NCBI GenBank assembly: GCA_003144275.1
Contig: NJBF01000018.1
Location: forward strand, 1 to 64,000
Direction of reading: 5' to 3'
DNA length: 64,000 nt
DNA from: Candidatus Heimdallarchaeota archaeon B3_Heim
GTDB lineage: Archaea; Asgardarchaeota; Heimdallarchaeia; Hodarchaeales; Hodarchaeaceae
A program made the translations under genes and the position numbers. The notes beneath the pieces are model-generated. The model had not been told where the DNA came from and searched no databases. It saw nothing but the letters and a program-made list of their open reading frames with translations. Shown here piece after piece: positions 1-9,236 of this stretch (its first letter is position 1; each line of letters opens with the position of its first letter).

Positions 1-932
1 CTATAATAGGTCTCAATCGTGAAACGCTGCCGATAAAGCTCATTTATCCGTCTTCCTGAGAGAACACAGGTGGGAGGTACAATTAAAGCCATGATACGAT
101 CACCTGCTCGACAAAGAGCGAGCTTAACGGGAAGCCGTTTCCGAGTATGACCTTTATTCATTCGATAGTCTACAACCAAATGTGTTCCTTTTTGACGTAA
201 CTCTTCTTGGTGTTTTTGCACCAAAGGTTTAACACCTGCATTAACACGTCCTCGAATGATAAAAAAAACTTGCTTATGAATAAGCCACTGGATTAAATCC
301 CAATTATAAAATCCACCATCCGCAAGTACTCCAACAATTCGTTCTTGAGTGAGTAGAGGTGTCAAAAGGCTCTGAACCGTCTTGAAAGTCGAATGCTTTA
401 TAGGGAGAAGTTGGACTGCTAACGTGATTGGTTCGGGTGCATTTAACCAAATGACTGTGATATATTTATAAGACTGGTGGGTACTGGCTTTCTTCCTACC
501 TTTACAGATATAAGCGGATAAAGTTTTTGCATAATTAGGATCAGTATGGAAGTCGATCGCTAGCAACATTCCTTGCTTCCGAGCAAACTGAAAGTTCTCA
601 GGCAGACTCTCTAAGAATTGGTAGAAACCAGTTTGTTGCGAGGTTGTTATGTCTTCAACTGATTTGGTTTTTAACCATGCTAAAGTAGCTTCACCTGAGG
701 GGATTGGGAGGTTTTGCTCTCGTAGATCTCGAGCTTTGCGAGAAATTGAGGTTCGATCTATAGCGGTAAGTAAAAGTAATTTCAATCGATTTTTCATTTT
801 GAAAGGTGAGCTACTTGGGATCGGGTTTAATAAGATTTGAAATTTATCTAACCAGCGTACTACAAAGTTTATAAGGGTCGGTGTATTTCGTGCTTTCCGT
901 GGTGGAAAGCGAGGTAGTTTTATTTTGTCCAT
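1..932 (-). CDS. ISH3/IS4-type DDE transposase, copy 1 (cut by window edge)
   Basis: This frame is open from an ATG at 932 to the window start, about 310 residues, and its C-terminus lies outside. It should cut and paste its own element. Two catalytic regions are visible: the first acidic motif (AIDFHTDPNY) and the second (VLADGGFYN). The frame leaves the window within the third, the RFTIETYYR block that carries the catalytic Glu. It aligns along its whole length with the intact transposase at 60483-61661, with many substitutions and no frameshift, so the two copies diverged some time ago. The sequence upstream of the ATG (about 940-1021) also matches the upstream end of copy 2. Family assignment to ISH3/IS4 is from motif layout and element size. 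Confidence 0.88.
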   Translation of the reverse strand, partial: MDKIKLPRFPPRKARNTPTLINFVVRWLDKFQILLNPIPSSSPFKMKNRLKLLLLTAIDRTSISRKARDLREQNLPIPSGEATLAWLKTKSVEDITTSQQTGFYQFLESLPENFQFARKQGMLLAIDFHTDPNYAKTLSAYICKGRKKASTHQSYKYITVIWLNAPEPITLAVQLLPIKHSTFKTVQSLLTPLLTQERIVGVLADGGFYNWDLIQWLIHKQVFFIIRGRVNAGVKPLVQKHQEELRQKGTHLVVDYRMNKGHTRKRLPVKLALCRAGDRIMALIVPPTCVLSGRRINELYRQRFTIETYY

Positions 933-1021
933 AATGGCTACTAATTGCTTTTCTCCACATTTAAGTCTTTCCCCTTCGAGATTTCATGAAGATCACCCTC
1001 TCCCATAGTTACGAAGTACTG
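1..1021 (-). mobile_element. ISH3-like insertion sequence, copy 1, partial
   Basis: The element begins at 1021 with the 12-base terminal repeat TACGAAGTACTG (1010-1021), the inverse of the left end of the complete copy at 60394. The other end lies beyond base 1, so no target duplication can be checked. It carries one transposase gene. Confidence 0.85.
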
Positions 1022-1343
1022 GTTGGTATAACGACTTTCAGGGGATATAAATAAAACCGTGAAAACAATTATGTGCAATTCAAGAGTTACAGACTTCCAT
1101 TTATATCAATGAACGCACTAGGGGAGAGATTGAAATTTCCTCAAGATTTTTCACAGAAAATAAGTCCAAAAATCCCTCTTCTCACCTGATTTAATCAGAA
1201 CAGTCTTGATAAAAAGTCATTCCTCCGTATTCGTCTGCACAAAGATTAAACAAATTGTTGCGTGACAGGTGGCGACTACTGTTCGTTTACAAAAATAACA
1301 CACAAAATCTACATTCTGGCGATCCTGCGTTAAGCATAGATAA
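1022..1343. other. Intergenic, no gene seen
   Basis: This lies between the outer end of IS copy 1 and the stop of the methyltransferase-like gene. It is AT-rich, and I see no convincing reading frame or RNA gene. It may hold decayed sequence next to the IS insertion. Confidence 0.5.
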
Positions 1344-2681
1344 TTAGATTGTAAGTTTGGTTATTTCGACATTGCGGACAACTTTTATTTTTAATAGTTC
1401 TTGTTTTAACTGGTCATCAGAGATCTTTAGGTTACATGAATCGATATAACCTTCAAAAATCCATGTTTCTTGATAGGGGTTGAAAAACCAAGGTGTTCCT
1501 TTACTATAAAGCATTTTAATTTTATTTCTCATAAAGACTAATCCCAATTCTTGTAAGAAGTCAGGTGGAAACCATCTGTAGCTTTTTGTTTCAGAATCAA
1601 GCGTTAATTCGGTTTCAATAGCAACCTTTACAACGGATGGACTCTCCGTAGGAACGAGTCTGAAATCTTTCCCTACACGGTTAAAAAGCACTAATACAGA
1701 CTTTGTGTTTGGTGGAAGTACTACTAAAAAATCTTCAGGCAGTACAGTTGGCTTTGACTTATGTAATTGAACCATTCTTGTCCTTGCTTTTATCGTGCTT
1801 TCCCCTGTAGGACGTAAAGCATCTTTATGCTGGTTTTGTTTCTCCACTTCATACTTCTCTAAATCGTAAAAAAGCTGATCAAGCATACTCGATCCAACTT
1901 TCTGAAAAACAAACAAGCACTCCGTTTCCTTGTTTAGATTAACCTGCTCTATTAGCTGAAATCCCAGAATATTTAGGGGTACTTTGACCCAAGAATAAGA
2001 ATTGGAATTCTCATGCCAATTGTACTCATTTATCCTATATAGTAAATATCTATAGGCTAGATCATCGGAATAGTCCAGATAAGGATATTTAGAAGGTAAC
2101 AGTAAGAAGATTTCAATTTCTGAGTTTTTACAAGGAGAATAAAATAATGAATGACCTGTAGGAAAAGGATTCCTTCTCCGTTCCCCCATCCCGATAAAAT
2201 ATCCCCCTTTAACCAATACGCGATCCAGTTCACGCCAAAAATCTAATTTGTGGACAATTCCCGCACTTCTTTGCTCATAAATCAAATCTACGTTCTTGAT
2301 TGCAGGGGGAAATTGAATTTTCATTTTATTGTCAAGAATGAAGTAGAGTAATTTTCTTTCAGTATTCTTATAAACATAATTCGCCTTTAATGTCGTGTCT
2401 TCCAAGTTAATAACTAGATCCTGAATAAGGTTTTCTTCTTCTAAGTTATCTAGCTTCTCTTTAACCCGATTTAAAACGAAAAGATTCACATCTGAATAAT
2501 AATGAGTGTAAAAATTGTGTAGGGGTAGGGAAGGTAAATGACTCCCAGCTGCTTGATAATAAAATCTCGCATGGTTTTTAAGATTCAGTTCACGCGAAAT
2601 TTCATAAAATGGAAATTTTTTGAAGCAACTCCACCAACTATCCTTCCAGCAAATTCCAATAAATTTAGTCAGTGGATCCAT
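1344..2681 (-). CDS. Class I methyltransferase-like protein, probably degenerate
   Basis: A 445-residue soluble protein. Residues roughly 130-165 (VDLIYEQ, then FWRELDRVLVKGGYF) resemble motifs IV-V of class I SAM-dependent methyltransferases, where the pattern RVLkpGG is typical. The glycine-rich motif I that binds SAM is not recognisable upstream, where the sequence reads KLLYFILDNKMK, so it may not bind SAM in the usual way. The remaining 250 residues match nothing I recognise. The gene stands alone between the IS and an MFS gene, with more than 300 bases of spacer on both sides, and no promoter could be fixed. Substrate unknown; even the fold is only a moderate-confidence guess from one motif block. 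Confidence 0.55.
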   Translation of the reverse strand: MDPLTKFIGICWKDSWWSCFKKFPFYEISRELNLKNHARFYYQAAGSHLPSLPLHNFYTHYYSDVNLFVLNRVKEKLDNLEEENLIQDLVINLEDTTLKANYVYKNTERKLLYFILDNKMKIQFPPAIKNVDLIYEQRSAGIVHKLDFWRELDRVLVKGGYFIGMGERRRNPFPTGHSLFYSPCKNSEIEIFLLLPSKYPYLDYSDDLAYRYLLYRINEYNWHENSNSYSWVKVPLNILGFQLIEQVNLNKETECLFVFQKVGSSMLDQLFYDLEKYEVEKQNQHKDALRPTGESTIKARTRMVQLHKSKPTVLPEDFLVVLPPNTKSVLVLFNRVGKDFRLVPTESPSVVKVAIETELTLDSETKSYRWFPPDFLQELGLVFMRNKIKMLYSKGTPWFFNPYQETWIFEGYIDSCNLKISDDQLKQELLKIKVVRNVEITKLTI

Positions 2682-3043
2682 TTCAAGAATTCCCTATCAT
2701 TAAAAACCTGATTCTTTACATATGAAAATCTTTTCTTTCCAACGTTTAACGACATATTCAGGAATTATTCATTTAGAAGTTAACTTATGATTCGACAGCT
2801 AGCGTTAAAAATTATAAAAATTATTTGATGAAAGCTGACTTTAAAAAAAAAAGTACCCTTCCTTTTTTGTTTTTAATATATGAGTTAAGCTCTCTCCTAG
2901 CAACCCGATTATAAAATCATTTTGAACCTCAATTTTCACGATGTTCAATGAATTACTCAACGCGTATTATAGATGTGCAATAACCATCGATTTCAGCTTA
3001 AAAAAAAATGTGAAGGAATAACATTATCCAATATCTCAATTTC
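2682..3043. other. Intergenic with T/A-rich tracts
   Basis: No coding frame is supported. It contains the poly-T terminator of the MFS gene (3000-3008) and an A-run followed by a T-run around 2844-2875, which could serve either strand as a terminator. Confidence 0.5.
3000..3008 (-). terminator. Poly-T terminator after the MFS gene
   Basis: Nine A residues on the plus strand, hence nine T on the transcribed minus strand, lie about 36 bases beyond the MFS stop codon. A T-run without a hairpin is the usual archaeal termination signal. Confidence 0.5.
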
Positions 3044-4357
3044 TTAATCATTATTTTTCCTTTTTTGATACCCTGCAAATACGATGCTTGCTAGACTTGT
3101 TCCCACTAGACATAAACCCCCTAATAAGGTAATATCTTTAAGCGTGTATCCTTGAATAAGAAACCATGAACCTAATATTGAACCAAATCCGAAGAATAAT
3201 ATTCCAACTGTTTGTAATGCTCCAACAAATGAATCGGTCTTGAATTCGTGTTCATGAACGTGTCCATGAGCTCCTAGTACTATTCCTCTACTCGAACCAA
3301 AACCAACATCTAGATGCAGGTGAGAATGCTCATATTTTTGTTTCATTTCCACGATTAATGCTGCTTTGTTCCTCACTGGTTCTAAAAACCCCTCCGCTAG
3401 TCCTGCGAGCATTAATAATACGAATAACGCTGATATGAAGTTAGCTTCCGGATAAAAGATCACTGTCACCCCCTTTAGTAATAAACTTAGTATTAAAGGG
3501 ATATAATATCCTCTCCGGTCTACTAATCTTCCTGCAAATAATTGACTTACCCCCCATGTCATATCTCCTACTAGATATCCGAGACTCACACCAACTTCAC
3601 TTATACCTTGTGCTGTGAGCAATATTGATAGATTGGGTGTATATAGTCCATGTGCGAGGTCATATAATGAATATATTAGTAATAACAAGGCAATAGAGGG
3701 TACAACAAACATTTTTCTTACCCATGGTTCTAGATGAAAATGTTGCCATTTCCACACCTTTCGTTCACCTTTGGATGTCGATTGTATTGTTCTTACTAGA
3801 ATAAGTAATGATATGACGGTAAGAATACTGGCTAGGCCCGCAATCAATTGAATGGATTGGATTGAGGTTAATTCTGTTTGATCCAACATCAAGTTCCAGG
3901 TTATCCCAGCAATTCCTTGACCAATTGCTAGGCCTCCAAATATTGCTGCAAATAATCCCCCGAGTACTTCTCCTTCACGTTTAGGAAATTGAGATGCCAA
4001 AGAAATAACTCCCAGAAATAAGAGTCCATATCCACCCCCTTCCAAGATCTTCATCACCATTAGTAACACTGGGTCGATTATTATACTCATTGACAACATT
4101 AAAAACGCTAATAGACCTCCTCCAGTTAGTAATCGTTTCTGGTTTGATTGAATAAGTGCTCCTAGGATTAATAATCCAATTATTTGCCCTGCTGAGAAAA
4201 GAACGCTTGCATTCGATATTTGTATAGTGCTTCCTCCCAAATTAATTATCTGAAATGGGAATAGAAAGCGGATACACCCTAGATTCATTGTTAAAATGAA
4301 TAATCCTAGAAAATATTGCTGGATTTGACGATTTGTACGGAGTATCCAAGATGACAA
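3044..4357 (-). CDS. MFS family transporter with His-rich cytoplasmic loop
   Basis: A 437-residue polytopic membrane protein with about 12 hydrophobic helices and the layout of the major facilitator superfamily, including an acidic/Gly pattern after helix 2 and a charged central loop (QSTSKGERKVWKWQH). It should move a small solute by coupling to an ion gradient; the substrate cannot be read from sequence. Unusual is a loop at residues about 335-375, between two late helices, holding HSHLHLD and HGHVHEHE. His clusters of this type bind Zn, Ni or Co in other transporters, so metal efflux or metal sensing is possible. The start is TTG at 4357, with GAGAGG a few bases upstream; the next Met would remove the first helix. 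The gene is divergent from serine ammonia-lyase. Confidence 0.82.
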   Translation of the reverse strand: MSSWILRTNRQIQQYFLGLFILTMNLGCIRFLFPFQIINLGGSTIQISNASVLFSAGQIIGLLILGALIQSNQKRLLTGGGLLAFLMLSMSIIIDPVLLMVMKILEGGGYGLLFLGVISLASQFPKREGEVLGGLFAAIFGGLAIGQGIAGITWNLMLDQTELTSIQSIQLIAGLASILTVISLLILVRTIQSTSKGERKVWKWQHFHLEPWVRKMFVVPSIALLLLIYSLYDLAHGLYTPNLSILLTAQGISEVGVSLGYLVGDMTWGVSQLFAGRLVDRRGYYIPLILSLLLKGVTVIFYPEANFISALFVLLMLAGLAEGFLEPVRNKAALIVEMKQKYEHSHLHLDVGFGSSRGIVLGAHGHVHEHEFKTDSFVGALQTVGILFFGFGSILGSWFLIQGYTLKDITLLGGLCLVGTSLASIVFAGYQKRKNND

Positions 4358-4602
4358 GCTATCATTTTCCTCTCAGTCAGTTAATTTAAAATTAGATTTG
4401 TTCACTGATTCCTCCGCCTGTTTTATTTAGGTTTATACTGGTTACGTAATCAACATTCTTATCTCTGATGTATTCATAACAATTACTTCAAGTATATCTG
4501 GACTCTATAGTTCAAAAAAACTAATATTTCGTCAAACAAATATGAGTGAAATCAATACAAAAGAGGATAGTTTCTAATCTAAGGTTAGGAAGGAAATATT
4601 TA

Positions 4603-6162
4603 ATGGAAGTAAAAAAAATTCCAAGTATTTTTAATGATGTTATGGGCCCAATAATGAGAGGACCATCTAGTTCTCATTGTGCGGCTTCTGTTCGTATCGG
4701 TAGGATGGCAAGGGATTTGATGGATGGTAATATTAAAGATATCTTGATAGAATTTGATCCAAAAGGCTCATTAGCGACAACACATGACAGTCAAGGATCT
4801 GATATGGGTCTTTATGGAGGGTTTCTTGGTTGGGAAGCCTATGATGAAAGATTGGTGAATTATGCAGAAGCGATAGAAGAAGCAGGAATTACAATAAAAG
4901 TAGAGATTAACGATTTTAAAGCTGAACATCCTAACACATATAAATTAACATTAAAAAATGATAAAGAAACCCACGAAATGGTAGCAATTTCTACTGGTGG
5001 TGGAATGATAGAAATTATTGAAATTGACCGTATTAAAGTTTCAATGATTGGAGATTGTTATGAAACGCTAATCTATTCTGAAGAGACAGGAATTCTGGAA
5101 TATTTGCAGAAAGAACTCATTATTGATGAAATTATAAATTTTAAGGGAAAAGATATTCCATTTATAGAAATAAAATCCCAGAAATTTCCCAACAAAGAAA
5201 TTTTAAATAGACTCCATTCTAATTTTAGGATATTCAGTATAAAAGAATTAAAACCTGTATTACCAGTGCTTTCTCGTAAAGGGATGGAGGTGCCATTTAG
5301 TACCTATGAAGAAATGCTTGAGTATAATGAAGATAAGAACTTGAATCTATGGGAATTAGCTATTCATTATGAAAGTATTAGAGGGAGCATTTCTTCTGAA
5401 GAAGTAATCAAAAAAATGAAGCATATAGTTAAGGTAATGAAAAAATCGATATTTGATGGTATTAAAGGAACTGAGTTTGCAGATAGAATTTTAGGCTTTC
5501 AATCAGGTTTTTTTAAGACCCAAATGGAAAATGAGAGAATCCTAGACGGTGGTATCTTAAATCAAATGATTCTTTATATTTCTGCTATGATGGAGATAAA
5601 AAGTTCTATGGGGGTAATAGTTGCCGCTCCTACTGCTGGTGCTTGTAGTACCATACCAGGTGCGTTATTAGGCGCAGCTAGTATGATGGAACTGTCAGAA
5701 GAAGAAATAATTAAAGCTATGTTTGCAACAAGTTTAATAGGGATATTCATATCCAGAGGTGCCACTTTTTCCGCTGAAATTGGAGGTTGCCAGGCCGAAT
5801 GTGGTTCAGCCTCAGGTATGGCTGCTGCAGGACTTGTAACCTTAAAAGAAGGTAACACAAAACAAGCTACTGATGCTGCATCAATGGCATTACAAAATAG
5901 TTTTGGTATGGTATGTGATCCTGTAGCTAATAGGGTAGAAGTACCTTGCTTAGGAAAAAATGTAATGGCAGCTAGTAATGCTCTTTCATGTGCTAATATG
6001 GCATTGGCAAATTATGATGTAGTCATTCCTTTAGGAGAAGTAATTGAATCTATGAATAAGGTAGGCAGAAGTATTCCGTATGAATTAAGATGTACTGCTT
6101 TAGGTGGATTATCTGTTACCAAGACTTCAAGAATATTAGAAGAGAAACTTAGAAGCAATTAA
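4603..6162 (+). CDS. sdaA: L-serine ammonia-lyase, iron-sulfur type, single chain
   Basis: Cytosolic enzyme that deaminates L-serine to pyruvate and ammonia using a [4Fe-4S] cluster. The 519-residue chain has the beta domain first (GPSSSHCAASVRIGR near residue 20, matching GPSSSHTxG in the family; Thr is replaced by Cys) and the alpha domain after about residue 240. Candidate cluster Cys lie in AGACSTIPG, GGCQAECGS, CDPVANRV and EVPCLGKN at residues about 345-450. It is longer than E. coli SdaA (454). The ATG at 4603 follows GGAAGG at a good distance; the frame extends upstream to a GTG at 4546, which has no ribosome site. Monocistronic. It would feed serine into pyruvate for energy metabolism. 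The symbol follows the single-chain bacterial enzyme. Confidence 0.88.
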   Translation: MEVKKIPSIFNDVMGPIMRGPSSSHCAASVRIGRMARDLMDGNIKDILIEFDPKGSLATTHDSQGSDMGLYGGFLGWEAYDERLVNYAEAIEEAGITIKVEINDFKAEHPNTYKLTLKNDKETHEMVAISTGGGMIEIIEIDRIKVSMIGDCYETLIYSEETGILEYLQKELIIDEIINFKGKDIPFIEIKSQKFPNKEILNRLHSNFRIFSIKELKPVLPVLSRKGMEVPFSTYEEMLEYNEDKNLNLWELAIHYESIRGSISSEEVIKKMKHIVKVMKKSIFDGIKGTEFADRILGFQSGFFKTQMENERILDGGILNQMILYISAMMEIKSSMGVIVAAPTAGACSTIPGALLGAASMMELSEEEIIKAMFATSLIGIFISRGATFSAEIGGCQAECGSASGMAAAGLVTLKEGNTKQATDAASMALQNSFGMVCDPVANRVEVPCLGKNVMAASNALSCANMALANYDVVIPLGEVIESMNKVGRSIPYELRCTALGGLSVTKTSRILEEKLRSN

Positions 6163-6408
6163 AATTCTTTAATCTAGCGAAAAAACGGCCATCTCAATAA
6201 GCAACCATTCCAAGATATATTACCAAAGTTAATCTGCTTTAAGTAACCGATCTTGGACGATGATTGAGTCAGCACAAAGCTCTTGAACTTCTTAATCTCA
6301 TTTCAAGTGGTTGAGTCTCATCAAGGCAATATTTCAAGCTCATTTGAGAGAATTTTTTCTCTAGTTTTTCAACTACAATAGTTTTTCTTGATTGAATTGA
6401 GTACAAAT

Positions 6409-9234
6409 TTATTCTTTCATCTTTTTCTGTTTTTCAAATAGTCTATCCGTTAGGAAGTTTCCAACACTTTCCAGTTTCTCATCGATCTCTGCTACTTTTG
6501 TTTTAGCATGTTCTTTTTCTGGTTTGGGTACACTGAAGATAGATAGGATTCCCACAATCTGATGATGCTCATCCATAACAGGAAGTAGTGACTCCCCAGT
6601 TATTGAGAAGATACCCCATGCCTCTTTCAGGGTTTGACCGACCTTAAAGGTGTAATTTATAGGAAAGGCTACTTCATAAACTTGAATATTCACTAATTTA
6701 CTTGCTTTTTCCACCAGATTAAATGGTATGAATCCAGAAGGAGATCCATCCTGCGTAATAATCCAAGTCTCTTTCTCAGTCGCATGTAGTTGAATGTCAG
6801 CACAGTACCGATCCCATTCAATCAACTTGAAGTTATCCTGTACAAATTCATTAATTGAATCATTAGCATTTATTATCCCCTCATATTCCGCATTTATCTT
6901 TTCTAAATCAATGTCATGGATCACTGGTAATCTTAGAACCTCAAGTGAATCTTTTGTAACCAACAGAGCAGTAAATGATCTTCCGATTGAACCATTAGCA
7001 TAGAAACCTAAATCTTTCTCTTCATGAATGCAGTGATTATGTCCCACAATAAGTTTTTTGGATGTTAAATTGTGTTTTTCCCTGAAGTTTGATATATATT
7101 GATCGAGAGGTGGTGTGAAGTTCTTCCAGAAATCCTGATCTCCATGTTCTATCCAGATATTTTCATCGTGATAGATTTCTCCTAGAAAATGAATGTCTAA
7201 TTCTCGCTTTAATTTCATACGGAATTGGTCATAGAAACTCTTTGGGTCATGGTTACCCGAGATAATATGAATTCTTTGATCTCCGAGAGAATCTTGAATT
7301 TGGGACAACTCATTAAGAAGAGAAATTCCTTCTTTATCTGTTTCTGAAAGCTCGGCAACGCGATCAATATTGAAAACATCTCCACCAATTAAGATTGATC
7401 GAACATGGTGTTCTTCGCATGCATTTTTGATTTCCGCCAAACAAAGTTTCGCTAATTTGTTATTAAGTCCCCAATGGAGGTCGGAAAATATCAACAGTGG
7501 ATATGCAATCACTGGTTTATCTTCCACCAAGTCTTCAGGGACAAAGGTTTGGAGAATATTTCTGTAAACTTCTTTGATAGTAATTATCAATTCCTTGTTT
7601 ATGCTTTCCACGGCTTCAATAGGCATTTCTGACGTTAACTTGTATTTTGCCATTGAAAAGTTACTATAACCCTGAATAAGTATTCTACCTTGTTCCTCAG
7701 AAATAATATCTCGTTCTACAGCCATTTTAAATCGGTCAATAGTAGTAGAAGTGAAGTTTGTTTCATTTAGTACGGCTAGAACGGTACCTAAATCCTGTAA
7801 TGCAGTGATCACAGAGTATGTCTTGAAAATGGAATCGTATAGAAACGGTTGACAAATTCGTAGATTATCTCCTAAAGCATTATCTTCAGCTTTCAGGGAT
7901 TCAGTAATTTGGAGCAATATTGGGATTATCTTGTGAATTACATTCCTGGTCGAACGGGTAATTTCATTACGTAAAATCCTGCCTTTTCCAATAGGCTTTT
8001 CGTAAATTGGAACCATGTTAATAATAGACTTGTATATGGACCAACAGTATTTGCTAATGCCATTTCTTCGATCTTCAGGAGATATGGAAGTTTTACGGAG
8101 ATTTTCAATAGAGCTTAACATTTCATGAATCGCTGATCTTTGATTAGATTCTAAGAAATTGTCATCCCCGTTTAGAAAAGCGTGTAAAATATTAGGAATC
8201 ATCTCTTCATGAAAATTCAGTTTTTCAACATTCTCTAGTTTGCATAATTCGAGATTGGGCGTGTGTTGTAATACACGATGTAGAGCCTCACCTACTTGTA
8301 GGAATTGTTGATCATTACCCTCATGAATCAAGAGCATATCTAAATCCGAGTTATCAGAATATTCTCCTCTTGCATAACCCCCACATACCCCAATGATGAA
8401 ATTACTTGGAATACCAACCATAGTCTTATGTTCTTTATCAACCTGTAGATATTTATTGAAAACTGTATTTTTTTCTGCAAGGAGTACAGCACTTTCAAAT
8501 AGGATATTTATGCGTGAACTAATCGTTTGGTGAGTTCTTTCGTTCCAAATGGATCCTAAATACGATTCCACTTGCTTCGTATCCCAAGTGAGATAATTGG
8601 TTCTATTTAACTCCCGATAGGAGAGGAAATGTTCCATTCTTGGAGGAAGGGTATACGAAGTGGATTGATATGTAAATTCAGTAATTTTCTCGATTGTACT
8701 CAATATATTTGGCAGTTTGGTAACATTATTATCCATAGGTCCCTTAATCACTACAAGCTCGCTGAAATCAGAAGTTTCTGGATTTCTTCTTAATATAAGG
8801 ATATCATCTTCAAGGTTAATCTCTGTGACATTATTAAACAGATCCCAGTATCCTGATTTAATTATATTCCCTTTTACCAAGTAATTAAGAAGATCAATTG
8901 ACGAATTAATGCTGTGATGCTTATTATGTCGATTATTGGACATTAACGGTTCTTCGGATTTAGTAGAGTTCATTTCGGTTTTAATCATTTCTTTGATTCT
9001 ACGCCGTTCCTGTGCCATAGATTCGAAATCTATCCAATCGTCATTCAGGAAAGAAATTCTCCTCTTAAACAAAATTTCCTCCGGAAGATAGAACATATTC
9101 CCATTTTGTGTTAGTAGAAGACTAATTGCTGGTGTTTCTATTTGCTGAAGATCTTCAAGCGAAGATATTTTCTGCAAAAAACTTTGGTCGGCTAAATAAA
9201 ATTCTAAGGTCCTTAGAGCTGCATCGAAATCCAT
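6409..9234 (-). CDS. Nucleotidyltransferase / metallophosphoesterase / CBS fusion protein
   Basis: A 941-residue soluble protein with three recognisable parts. Near residue 285 is a nucleotidyltransferase motif, GGYARGEYSDNSDLDMLLI (GG..RGE...SDLD), as in the GlnD/DUF294 family. From about 575 to 745 is a calcineurin-like phosphoesterase with all its metal motifs: FSDLHWG, GGDVFN, GNHD and GHNH. From about 815 to 905 is a pair of CBS-like repeats, which usually bind adenosine nucleotides. One reading is a regulated enzyme that makes and removes a nucleotide modification; target unknown. The ATG at 9234 lies three bases after the upstream stop, with GGAGGG inside the end of the upstream gene, so the pair is translationally coupled. 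A TTG upstream at 9279 lacks a ribosome site. Confidence 0.8.
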   Translation of the reverse strand: MDFDAALRTLEFYLADQSFLQKISSLEDLQQIETPAISLLLTQNGNMFYLPEEILFKRRISFLNDDWIDFESMAQERRRIKEMIKTEMNSTKSEEPLMSNNRHNKHHSINSSIDLLNYLVKGNIIKSGYWDLFNNVTEINLEDDILILRRNPETSDFSELVVIKGPMDNNVTKLPNILSTIEKITEFTYQSTSYTLPPRMEHFLSYRELNRTNYLTWDTKQVESYLGSIWNERTHQTISSRINILFESAVLLAEKNTVFNKYLQVDKEHKTMVGIPSNFIIGVCGGYARGEYSDNSDLDMLLIHEGNDQQFLQVGEALHRVLQHTPNLELCKLENVEKLNFHEEMIPNILHAFLNGDDNFLESNQRSAIHEMLSSIENLRKTSISPEDRRNGISKYCWSIYKSIINMVPIYEKPIGKGRILRNEITRSTRNVIHKIIPILLQITESLKAEDNALGDNLRICQPFLYDSIFKTYSVITALQDLGTVLAVLNETNFTSTTIDRFKMAVERDIISEEQGRILIQGYSNFSMAKYKLTSEMPIEAVESINKELIITIKEVYRNILQTFVPEDLVEDKPVIAYPLLIFSDLHWGLNNKLAKLCLAEIKNACEEHHVRSILIGGDVFNIDRVAELSETDKEGISLLNELSQIQDSLGDQRIHIISGNHDPKSFYDQFRMKLKRELDIHFLGEIYHDENIWIEHGDQDFWKNFTPPLDQYISNFREKHNLTSKKLIVGHNHCIHEEKDLGFYANGSIGRSFTALLVTKDSLEVLRLPVIHDIDLEKINAEYEGIINANDSINEFVQDNFKLIEWDRYCADIQLHATEKETWIITQDGSPSGFIPFNLVEKASKLVNIQVYEVAFPINYTFKVGQTLKEAWGIFSITGESLLPVMDEHHQIVGILSIFSVPKPEKEHAKTKVAEIDEKLESVGNFLTDRLFEKQKKMKE

Positions 9235-9236
9235 TT

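Noticed and set aside
4546..4602. An upstream GTG start for serine ammonia-lyase
   Set aside because: It has no ribosome site, and the extra residues do not match the family; the ATG at 4603 follows GGAAGG.
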